Shown: positions 41,891 to 48,950 of the stretch, one piece after another
Position numbering within the stretch: position 1 is the stretch's first letter
How the letters are laid out: every line of letters starts with the position of its first letter
Assembly (NCBI GenBank): GCA_964598535.1
Contig: CAZRCI010000001.1
Location: 62,001 to 126,000 of the forward strand
Direction of reading: 5' to 3'
DNA: 64,000 nt
Origin: JALHMI01 sp964598535
GTDB taxonomy: Bacteria; Planctomycetota; Planctomycetia; Pirellulales; PALSA-1355
Translations under genes and position numbers: made by a program
Notes under the pieces: model-generated
Database searches by the model: none
Seen by the model: the letters and a program-made list of their open reading frames with translations, nothing else
Told to the model about the DNA's origin: nothing

Positions 41891-43394
41891 GCGAGGCGTA
41901 CCTCCGTTCGAGCCACTCGCTCAAGGCCAGTGCCGTCGCCGCGACCAGGATCGACAACACGACCAATCGCCAGACGGCGGATTTGCCATCCAGCCGATTT
42001 GCGCTGCTGAAAATGGCCAGCGGTATCGTTTGGGTTTCGCCGACGATGTTGCCCGCCACCATGATCGTTGCGCCAAATTCGCCCAAGCTGCGTGCGAACG
42101 CCAGAATGCAACCCGCAAACAGTCCTCGGCGGGCCAATGGTAACGAGATGGTCCAAAATGCCCGCATGCGACTCGCACCCAGGCTGCGCGCGGCCATTTC
42201 CAGCCGGGGATCGATATCCTGAAATGCGAGTCGAATTGCTCGTACCATCAGCGGAAAGCTCACGATCGCCGCGGCCAACGCTGCTCCCATCCAGGTAAAG
42301 ACGATCCGCACTCCAAACCAGCTTTCCAGCGCGCCGCCGAGTGGACCGCGCGGCGAAAGTAGCATGAGAAGCAAAAAGCCGGTTACGACCGGCGGCAGTA
42401 CGAGCGGCAAATTGACGACCAACTCCAAAAGCCATTTTCCCCACGCATCGCCGCGCGCCAGGTAGTACCCCGCGGCCACGGCTAGCGGTAAGCTCAGCAA
42501 CACGGCACAGATGCCGACTTGCAGGCTCAGCCGCAATGCTTGCCATTCCTCGCTCGACAGCCAGCCGCCCGGAGTGACGTCACTGGAGGACAAAGATCGC
42601 AAGGTAGCGTTGCGATGCGAGTCGCCAGTCGCCTGCAGCACGACAAATCCATACCGCTCGAACGTTTCGGAAGCCGCGTCCGAAGCGATGTAATCGTACA
42701 ACGCCCTAGCGCCCGGACGACTCGGATTGAGCAATACTAGAGGATAGCGAATCGCCTGTGACAACTCGGGCGGAAACTCGCAAGCGATGCGAACGCGGTG
42801 CTGGGCCACGGCATCGCTGGCGTAGACGATGCCCGCCTCGGCCGCGCCGGTCGCCACAAAATCAAGCGCCTGACGCACGTCCGAACCCGCGGCCACTCGT
42901 GGCGACAGTTCGCTCCATAACCCTAATCGTTCGAGCGCCGCGCGAGCGTAGATCCCTGCTGGCACGGACGAGGGATCGGCCAGCGCCAAGTGGCGCACCG
43001 CCTGGTTCCGCAGCTCTTCCGGCTTGTCGATGGTCAGCGTCGAGTCCGCGGGCACAATCACGACCAATCGATTGCCTAGCAAGTCTCGGCTATCGGCCAC
43101 GAGACTCTCCGCTCGAAGCGTGTCAGCCCATTCCACGCTGGCGGAGAGAAAGACATCTGCCCGCGCGCCCGCGACGATTTGCTGCGCAAGCGTGGAGCTG
43201 GCGCCAAAACTGGTCCGCACGTTCACGCTCGGATGAGATTGCTCGAAGCTGCGCACAATTTCGCCAATCGCGTCCGTCGTGCTGGCCGCGGCCAGAATGG
43301 TGACTTGCCGGTGCGATTCATCCTCAGCGAATGAACGATCGCCGCGCTGCGCAACCGCCAGGCAGAGGATCGCAAGCATGCAGTACGCGCGCAT
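41877..43394 (-). CDS. ModA-ModB fusion: oxyanion-binding protein fused to permease
   Basis: 505 aa. Signal peptide (1-24), then a ModA-type binding domain (30-245: VTILAAASTTDAIGEIVRSF, VRTSFGASSTLAQQIVAGAR, ADVFLSASVEWAD, ALADPSSVPAGIYARAALE), then a ModB-type permease (about 275-500). The permease has five hydrophobic segments and the EAA loop LEMAARSLGASRMRAFWTIS. An odd number of helices puts the fused binding domain outside and the C-terminus inside, a consistent topology. The start overlaps the upstream methyltransferase stop (TGATG at 43396-43392), and the 3' end overlaps modC. Separate modA and modB genes are the norm elsewhere. Confidence 0.88.
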   Translation of the reverse strand: MRAYCMLAILCLAVAQRGDRSFAEDESHRQVTILAAASTTDAIGEIVRSFEQSHPSVNVRTSFGASSTLAQQIVAGARADVFLSASVEWADTLRAESLVADSRDLLGNRLVVIVPADSTLTIDKPEELRNQAVRHLALADPSSVPAGIYARAALERLGLWSELSPRVAAGSDVRQALDFVATGAAEAGIVYASDAVAQHRVRIACEFPPELSQAIRYPLVLLNPSRPGARALYDYIASDAASETFERYGFVVLQATGDSHRNATLRSLSSSDVTPGGWLSSEEWQALRLSLQVGICAVLLSLPLAVAAGYYLARGDAWGKWLLELVVNLPLVLPPVVTGFLLLMLLSPRGPLGGALESWFGVRIVFTWMGAALAAAIVSFPLMVRAIRLAFQDIDPRLEMAARSLGASRMRAFWTISLPLARRGLFAGCILAFARSLGEFGATIMVAGNIVGETQTIPLAIFSSANRLDGKSAVWRLVVLSILVAATALALSEWLERRYASREAA

Positions 43395-44443
43395 CAGACC
43401 TTGCCCTGTGGACGTTGGTTATTTCGCACAAGCTGCCCGCAAGCGGCGGTGACATCCGCCCCGAGGGAGTAACGCGTTGTCACTCGCAGCCCGAACGCTT
43501 TGAGTCCGGCGGAAAATTGCTGGATCCGCTCGGGGGAACTTCCCGTGAGATGCGGCGCATCGTCGATCGGATTGAAGGGAATCAGGTTGACGTGCGTATC
43601 GGTGTCCCGCAAATAACCCACGAGCGATCGTAAGTCTTCATCCGTATCGTTAACACCTGCTAACAACAAGTACTCGATCATTACGGGACGTTGCTGGATG
43701 CGCACTACCGCACGAAGGGCCGCGCGCAGCTCTTCCAACCCATAGCGCTCTGAAATCGGCATGAGCGTTCGCCGAATGTCTGGTCGCACGCTATGCAGGC
43801 TGACCGCGAGCCTAACCTCAGGCCAGGCCTGAGCAAGCCGGATCATCGCAGCGGGAATACCTACCGTGGAAACCATGATTCGCGAGGGATGCAGGTTGAA
43901 CGCGCGCCGGTGTGTGAGCGAGGTAAGCGCTCGATGCAGCTCGGCTTCGTTGTGGAATGGTTCGCCCATCCCCATGAAGACGATGTTCCGCAGTCCGCGG
44001 CCTTCCGAGGCCACGATCTCTCCGGCGGCAACGATCTGGTCGAGAATCTCCTCCATGCAGAGGTTGCGTACGATATCCATGCGGCCCGTCGCACAAAAAT
44101 CGCAACGAGCGGCGCATCCAACCTGAGAGGACACGCACAGCGACGTGCGGCCCGATGCCACTCGTAGGATCACCGACTCGAGAAGCAGCCCACGGTTCGT
44201 GCGAAAGAGGAGCTTCGTGGCGCCGTCGAAGTCCGAGTCTCGCCGCTCTGCGAGGGTAAGTGCGGAACCGAAGAACTGACGGCGGAAATCGTCGCGTTGC
44301 TCGGGGGACAACTGCTCGATAGCCCGATCTAGCCCCTCGAACTTTCGGACGAATGCTGCCAGCAAGCGTCTGAGGGGCTCGCGATCGAGCCGTCGCTCAC
44401 GCCGCCACCGATCCAACGCGTCGATATCGTGAATACTCGTCAT
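43394..44443 (-). CDS. rlmN: Radical SAM 23S rRNA methyltransferase, RlmN/Cfr family
   Basis: 349 aa from the ATG at 44443. Radical SAM cluster VGCAARCDFCATG (C110, C114, C117), preceded by SLCVSSQ; SAM region IVFMGMGEPFHNE; and the catalytic-Cys end RYSLGADVTAACGQL. RlmN methylates C2 of A2503 in 23S rRNA and A37 of some tRNAs; Cfr methylates C8 of A2503. The end motif lacks the R-G-D-D-I of classical RlmN and is nearer the Cfr pattern (F-G-S-D-I), so assignment within the family is open and the symbol is provisional. It is the first gene of the operon with the ModA-ModB fusion. Confidence 0.85.
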   Translation of the reverse strand: MTSIHDIDALDRWRRERRLDREPLRRLLAAFVRKFEGLDRAIEQLSPEQRDDFRRQFFGSALTLAERRDSDFDGATKLLFRTNRGLLLESVILRVASGRTSLCVSSQVGCAARCDFCATGRMDIVRNLCMEEILDQIVAAGEIVASEGRGLRNIVFMGMGEPFHNEAELHRALTSLTHRRAFNLHPSRIMVSTVGIPAAMIRLAQAWPEVRLAVSLHSVRPDIRRTLMPISERYGLEELRAALRAVVRIQQRPVMIEYLLLAGVNDTDEDLRSLVGYLRDTDTHVNLIPFNPIDDAPHLTGSSPERIQQFSAGLKAFGLRVTTRYSLGADVTAACGQLVRNNQRPQGKV

Positions 44444-44756
44444 GACCAAACCGTGATTGACGTCGTTGCGCCGCCCGCGGCGGTCGTCATCGGTCGTCGA
44501 GTAGACACACACTCTGGCTGAGCGGTCGCCACGGTGGCAGCTCCGCACGCCTTGAGCCGCTCACGCCCTGCTATTACGTCGATGCTAGCGAAGGAATGAC
44601 GGCAATGCTTCATAGTTAGGCACGTAATGGTTTGCGACAATTATACGATTTTCTTAAAGCTGCGGCATTTAATTTGCAAGTCCTCGGCGACATCCGACAC
44701 GGATCGCGGAGATCGCACAAGCGTCTCCAGACCTCATTTCACGGAGGGAGTGGATC
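44444..44756. other. Divergent promoter region between methyltransferase and csrA
   Basis: 313 bp without a gene. An AT-rich stretch at about 44610-44675 (ACAATTATACGATTTTCTTA) is the likeliest place for csrA promoter elements, but I cannot fix a -35/-10 pair. Confidence 0.4.
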
Positions 44757-44969
44757 ATGTTAGTTCTCAGTCGCAAGCCGGGCGAACAGATCAAAATTGG
44801 TGGCGGTATCACGGTCACCGTGCTGGGAGTACGCGGCGGCGTAATCAAACTCGGGATTGATGCTCCTCCGCATCACCGCATTCTGCGCGGAGAGATCGCC
44901 GAATGGATCACCGCTGACGATAATACGCCCGGCCGGATATCTCCAGAGAACGAGGCCCTCGCAGTGTAA
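44757..44969 (+). CDS. csrA: Carbon storage regulator CsrA
   Basis: 70 aa, full family length. MLVLSRKPGEQIKIGGGITV at the N-terminus and the RNA-binding APPHHRILRGEI segment identify it. CsrA dimers bind GGA motifs in 5' leaders and control translation or stability. The gene has a strong GGAGG seven-plus nt before ATG; that GGA-rich site could also allow autoregulation by CsrA, which is inference. Confidence 0.96.
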   Translation: MLVLSRKPGEQIKIGGGITVTVLGVRGGVIKLGIDAPPHHRILRGEIAEWITADDNTPGRISPENEALAV

Positions 44970-45382
44970 GCGACGTTGCCGGCCGGCGATGTAAATCGGT
45001 CGCCGGCTCATCGCCGAAGCCATTGCAGCGTTTTCATGGATCCGCGGCGCGCCGAGCAGAGGAACGCTCTCCGCTCGGCGATCGCCAGCGATGGTTCGTT
45101 TGGGATCGGATTCTCGGGGGAACGTGGCGGTTCTGGTATGCCTTCCAGGCTTCGATTGCGAGGTTGTTCGCTCTTGCCCCCATCGAGGCGATCTGGGTAG
45201 AATGCGAGCTTCCCCGCCATCAGGCCTGTGGGAATCCAATTGTCCGGCCGCAACGAGCACCGCGGCGGCCGCCGCTTCCTTCCAATCATGATCGCCGAGT
45301 CCAGAGTTACTCGCCGGTCGTCCCGTGCCGCCTTACGATTTATTGTGGGCCGCGCGGGAAAGAGAATCCACGGAGTTCGTGA
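44970..45382. other. Gene-less region downstream of csrA
   Basis: 413 bp. An 8-bp stem GCCGGCGA (44982-44989) with TCGCCGGC (45000-45007) lies just after csrA; it lacks a T-tract. The open frames here have no recognisable domain and overlap each other, so I call none. Confidence 0.5.
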
Positions 45383-45469
45383 GTGGGCACGAAGAAAACA
45401 GGTAAAGGTCGACGTAAACTGGGTCGTAAAAAGCGCCGCATGCGCTCCCGAATTCGTCACCGCAAATAG
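45383..45469 (+). CDS. 28-aa highly basic protein, AURKAIP1/COX24-like
   Basis: Sequence MGTKKTGKGRRKLGRKKRRM then RSRIRHRK; more than half of the residues are Lys or Arg. It starts with GTG 45383, directly after an in-frame TGA, with GGAG eight nt upstream, so the start is fixed. The LGRKKRRMRSRIRHRK core resembles the short AURKAIP1/COX24 domain family found as stand-alone tiny proteins in planctomycetes. Mitochondrial relatives are ribosome-associated, so a ribosomal role is plausible. A terminator-like hairpin follows at 45498-45540. Confidence 0.75.
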   Translation: MGTKKTGKGRRKLGRKKRRMRSRIRHRK

Positions 45470-45840
45470 TCGGCGCGCGAGCTAAATCGTCGCAGCAGGG
45501 GGATAGGTCAAGCCGCATCGAGCTAGGCATATCCCTTTTTGCTGCGCGGGTTAAACCCTCGACTCCTCTCTCACGCCGATTGTTCGCTCTCTCTGAATCG
45601 AACTTGTTTTCGTTTCGTTATGGCAAGCGCAGCGAATTAATCCGCTGGAACAACCAAGTAAGCAGTTTGGTTGAGTCATCACGGTTTCTCCTCGTCCAAA
45701 GGTTGGTTCAAGGAATCGCCGCTTCCGCCACTAAAGTTCGAGAGGCTCCAGCGTCAGTCGCCATCAAATTCCCCCAGCGGCTCGCGGTGCTTGAGCAGAC
45801 TCGGCAACACGGCGAATTCACAGAGGGCCACTCACACGCG
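45470..45840. other. Gene-less region
   Basis: 371 bp between the basic peptide gene and the convergent SRPBCC gene. Apart from the hairpin at 45498-45540, I see nothing recognisable. Confidence 0.5.
45498..45540 (+). terminator. Possible terminator after the basic peptide gene
   Basis: GGGATA (45500-45505) pairs with TATCCC (45530-45535) and is followed by five T. The loop is long (24 nt) and can pair internally, so confidence is moderate. Confidence 0.45.
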
Positions 45841-46797
45841 TTAGCCGCGAGCCAACAGCGCCTCGAGCTTGTCGAACGAACCGGTCCACCCCTGCGTCAT
45901 GCCGGCCTTCGCGTCGATGAACGCTTCTAATTCTTCGCGCGTGGTGGCGCCTCGCGGCTCCCAGGTGACCGTAACGCGTGTCTGCTCCGGCCCTTCCTCC
46001 GTCAAAACGACGGTGGTGAGCATCACCTCCGGCCAGAGGGGCATGTTCGGATGTCGAGACACGTTTTCATGCTCATCCGCAAACTGTTGCGTATAGACGA
46101 GGGAATGCGGCTTCTCGATCGTCAGATACTCACAGTGGCCGTACATCTTCACGTCGACGCCGTTCGTTATCATCCAGAACGTCCGCTTACCGGGTCCGAT
46201 CGACGAGCGGATGAATTCCATTGTGAACCCGGTCGGCGGCAGCCACTGGGAAAAGTGCCGCGGATCGGTCCACATCTCGAACATCACGTCGATCGGAGCG
46301 CCGAAGCTCCGCGCGATCACGAACGTTTCCTTGCCCGTGGTTTCCTTTTCCAGATACTCCGCCAACCGGTCCCAGGTCGCATTGCCGCCGGCCTGCTTGA
46401 TGAACTTGCTGATTTCCTCCGCCGCCTCGGGCGTCGGCAGCGTCATGGTCATGTCCATCTTCGTTTTGCCGTCCGCGATTTCTGAGAACAGCACCGTCAC
46501 GCGGAACAGCGGCGGCCGGTCGTCGTACCCGCCGTGGTCATAGACCAGCTTCTTGTGCTCTTCGACTTCGTGGTAGACGGTCTTGTTCGGATAGTCGGTC
46601 CCATCCGGCCCGTGCATGGTGTAGTGCCAGATACCGCCTGGCCGCAGCTCCTTGCTGTGATGGGTGAGCGTGAAGCCGCGCGGCCCCCACCACTGCACCA
46701 CTTGCGCCGGATCGGTCCACGCGTCCCACACGTCCTTCACCGCAGCGTCGTAGGTGCGGATAATGCGAATCTCGTTGGACTTATTTTTTGTGACCAT
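45841..46797 (-). CDS. Tandem SRPBCC (AHSA1-like) protein
   Basis: 318 aa from ATG 46797. Two AHSA1-type SRPBCC domains in tandem: residues 8-150 (IRIIRTYDAAVKDVWDAWTD, VQWWGPRGFTLTHHSKELRP) and 160-310 (FVIARSFGAPIDVMFEMWTD, SQWLPPTGFTMEFIRSSIGP). Single-domain versions are common; duplication in one chain is less so. These bind hydrophobic ligands and are often co-encoded with an ArsR-type repressor, as here. It overlaps the upstream ArsR gene by 17 bp. Confidence 0.88.
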   Translation of the reverse strand: MVTKNKSNEIRIIRTYDAAVKDVWDAWTDPAQVVQWWGPRGFTLTHHSKELRPGGIWHYTMHGPDGTDYPNKTVYHEVEEHKKLVYDHGGYDDRPPLFRVTVLFSEIADGKTKMDMTMTLPTPEAAEEISKFIKQAGGNATWDRLAEYLEKETTGKETFVIARSFGAPIDVMFEMWTDPRHFSQWLPPTGFTMEFIRSSIGPGKRTFWMITNGVDVKMYGHCEYLTIEKPHSLVYTQQFADEHENVSRHPNMPLWPEVMLTTVVLTEEGPEQTRVTVTWEPRGATTREELEAFIDAKAGMTQGWTGSFDKLEALLARG

Positions 46798-47167
46798 GTT
46801 TCTTTCCTCTCGCATTTGCCTTGGCGGCGGCTTTCTTCTTGGCAGTGACCGTTTTCAAATACGCATCGAGCCGGTCGAAGCTCTCTTCCCAGAACTGCCG
46901 GTACTGCTGCATCCAATCGGCGACGTCGCGGAACGGATCGGCGTTCAACCGGCAGGGACGCCACTGAGCCTCGCGGCCCTTGGTGATCAGCCCGGCCCGC
47001 TCCAACACCTTCAAGTGCTTCGTGACCGCCGGCAGGCTCATTTCGCCGAGAAACGGCCGGGCAAGCTCCGACACATTGGCCTCTCCCTCCGCGAGCCGTG
47101 CCAGCATCGCTCTCCGGGTCGGATCCGCAAGGGCCGCAAACGTCTGACTGAGCGTGTCGGGCATCAT
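46781..47167 (-). CDS. ArsR-family transcriptional repressor
   Basis: 128 aa. Winged-helix motif: FAALADPTRRAMLARLAEGE, VSELARPFLGEMSLPAVTKH (recognition helix), LKVLERAGLITKGREAQWRP. A lysine-rich tail follows (AKKKAAAKANARGKKHGHKK). No Cys metal site is visible, in line with the ArsR-SRPBCC pairs that are not metal sensors. The tail overlaps the start of the SRPBCC gene. Two adjacent ATG codons (47167 and 47164) are possible starts. An AT-rich operator-like site sits directly upstream. Confidence 0.9.
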   Translation of the reverse strand: MMPDTLSQTFAALADPTRRAMLARLAEGEANVSELARPFLGEMSLPAVTKHLKVLERAGLITKGREAQWRPCRLNADPFRDVADWMQQYRQFWEESFDRLDAYLKTVTAKKKAAAKANARGKKHGHKK

Positions 47168-47177
47168 ACTACACCAA

Positions 47178-47201
47178 ATAGTTAATTAACTTAATAGTTA
47201 A
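47178..47201 (-). promoter_or_regulatory. Putative ArsR operator/promoter
   Basis: In a GC-rich genome this 30-bp patch is almost pure A/T. It holds the 12-bp palindrome AGTTAATTAACT (47180-47191) and a direct repeat ATAGTTAA (47178-47185, 47194-47201) with 16-bp period, 11 bp upstream of the ArsR start. Autoregulation is the natural reading. Confidence 0.55.
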
Positions 47202-47436
47202 ACATAAGCGGCGGCGGCCGACAAGTCAAGAAATCGATTTCAGCGAAGCGGAGCCTGCCGCTAACTGGCATCCACGGCTAACCGTTGTTGAAGCTAATTG
47301 GACGGAAAGTCTGCTTGACCAGCCTTCTCCTAAGGGTGACCGTATAGGTTGCCCTAGGCCTCACTCTGCGGCAATCGGTGCACGCTCCAACTCACATGGT
47401 CCACAAGAATTTCCTTTTCGCCTTGCTGGCCTGTGC

Positions 47437-47476
47437 CCTCCCTCGGGCTCTCGCCTCGTGAAGCCCCCGAGGGAGG
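47437..47476. repeat. 11-bp inverted repeat
   Basis: CCTCCCTCGGG and its exact reverse complement, separated by 18 nt. No T-tract follows on either strand, so it is not an obvious terminator; possibly a remnant of a dispersed palindromic repeat. Confidence 0.6.
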
Positions 47477-47836
47477 ATGGGCCGGACGAACGCCAGACGC
47501 CGTTTCACTGACGGCGCAGCACAGAGCCTGCGGCGCAATACCTTTGCTGGTCGGATTCCGGCAGGGGCTCGTGGCGCATACGCTCGAGCGGCTTAGAACA
47601 ACCACGCGACCAACGAATACGGCGAATGTCGCTCAGCCCAGCCCGGCTCCAGCGGCGCACGTCGTCGCTGATGTCGATACACGGCACAATCGCATCGTCA
47701 CGGACAATGCTATCACGATGCTGTTCGAGCGCCTGCCTTATCGACTAGTGCTACCCCTTTGGTGAAACACAGGCCGCGTCGTTCAAGAGTGAACGCGACG
47801 AGCGAAGATCGCTTGTCGGCCAACGAGTTATGAAAG

Positions 47837-47910
47837 TACGCCCGGCAGGATTCGAACCTGCAACCCTCGGTTCCGAAGACCGATGCGCTATCCAATTGCG
47901 CCACGGGCGC
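47837..47910 (-). tRNA. tRNA-Arg (anticodon TCG)
   Basis: 74 nt on the minus strand. Acceptor GCGCCCG pairs with CGGGCGT (one G-U), D arm GCGC/GCGC, anticodon stem TCGGT/ACCGA with loop CTTCGGA, T arm GCAGG-TTCGAAT-CCTGC, discriminator A. The anticodon TCG reads CGA (and other CGN by wobble). CCA is not encoded. Identity was read by eye. Confidence 0.93.
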
Positions 47911-48227
47911 GTGCTTGTGGTCTCTTCAGCTTACGACCTGAAGTGCCGCTCGACAAGCAAAACGTGGGAGCCCCCCATCGTGCGCCTGGGAGTCAAGCCA
48001 GCAACGAGGGAGGCGAAGTTCTGCGGATGCCTGCGCGGACCAGCTCTGAAACCGGGCGATTTTTGCCCGCGAATTCGCGATCGCCGCTGCCTTCCGCCTG
48101 GTGGCGGGCGGATTCTGGCTCCCGGTCGCTCCTTGAGCCTGCGGCCATTCAATGCTATAAGCGCTTAGGATCGCCCGCCGCGCAACTTTTCGGGCGTCGC
48201 ATCACCTCCGCTTAAGCACCTCCATTC
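47911..48227. other. Gene-less region between tRNA and FHA gene
   Basis: 317 bp. Holds the tRNA upstream region (minus strand) and the promoter candidate for the FHA gene at 48133-48161; otherwise nothing recognised. Confidence 0.5.
48133..48161 (+). promoter_or_regulatory. Candidate sigma-70 promoter for the FHA-helicase pair
   Basis: TTGAGC (48133-48138), 17-bp spacer, TATAAG (48156-48161), about 60 bp upstream of the FHA start codon. Confidence 0.5.
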
Positions 48228-48896
48228 ATGGCCCAGATCACGCTTCGCATTCTCGATGGCGCCGATCGCGGCCGGGTCTTCGAAAATCTGCCCACGCCCG
48301 TTACCATCGGCCGCGAGGAAGGCAACTCGTTACAACTCAACGACGAGCGGGTCAGCCGTTTTCACGTGAAAATCCAAGAGGACCAGGACAAGATCGTCCT
48401 CACCGACCTCGAAAGCACCAACGGCACCAAGGTCAACGGCGAGGACATCCAACTTCGCATCCTCCGCTATGGCGACATCATCAGCATGGGCCGCTCCGTG
48501 CTGTTGTTCGGATCGCGAGAGCAGATCGCCGAGCGGCTGGCTGGGCTGCGCGAAGGCTCCGAGGCCGGGCGGTTGGCCGAGATGCCGCCCGCGGAGCAAC
48601 TTGGCGTTCTGGAGTTCGAATTGAATTGGAGTGCCGATCCCGACGTTCAAAGCACGCTCCACACGCTGCTCCCGCCAGAGTTGCCCGACCGCTTGAGCCC
48701 TGGCCAGGCGGCTCAACTCTGCGAACTGCTCGAATACCTGCACGTGCGCATTCGAGATCTCCTGAACGCCGTGAAAATCAAGGCCGATGCCGAGCGGGTC
48801 AACCTCGAACCCCGGCATTGGCAAAACCTCGTCGATCTGCAAGCTCGGCTCGCGAGCTACCTGCGTGCCGTGGGGCAGCCGCCCGACGACGAATAG
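48228..48896 (+). CDS. FHA domain protein
   Basis: 222 aa. Forkhead-associated domain in residues 1-95: GRVFENLPTPVTIGREEGNS (GR), RVSRFHVKIQ (SRxH phosphothreonine site), LESTNGTKVNG (NG). Residues 130-222 are helical with no known domain. It binds phosphothreonine peptides, so a Ser/Thr kinase partner is expected elsewhere. A helicase gene follows by 54 bp on the same strand. Confidence 0.92.
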   Translation: MAQITLRILDGADRGRVFENLPTPVTIGREEGNSLQLNDERVSRFHVKIQEDQDKIVLTDLESTNGTKVNGEDIQLRILRYGDIISMGRSVLLFGSREQIAERLAGLREGSEAGRLAEMPPAEQLGVLEFELNWSADPDVQSTLHTLLPPELPDRLSPGQAAQLCELLEYLHVRIRDLLNAVKIKADAERVNLEPRHWQNLVDLQARLASYLRAVGQPPDDE

Positions 48897-48950
48897 CGGC
48901 AAGCGTTGCCCAACAAGCGACACGCCAACGACGCGCGGGCTCAATTCATC

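Larger units (their letters stand above)
47168..47836. other. Gene-less region upstream of the ArsR gene
   Basis: 669 bp between the ArsR gene and the tRNA. Contains the operator-like patch and a long inverted repeat CCTCCCTCGGG (47437-47447) with CCCGAGGGAGG (47466-47476). The 110-codon frame at 47433-47765 has no recognisable domain and is not called. Confidence 0.5.

Noticed and set aside
45023..45382. 119-codon frame before the basic peptide gene
   Set aside because: No domain, no ribosome binding site, unlikely composition.
47433..47765. 110-codon frame in the ArsR-tRNA spacer
   Set aside because: Starts inside an inverted repeat and has no recognisable features.
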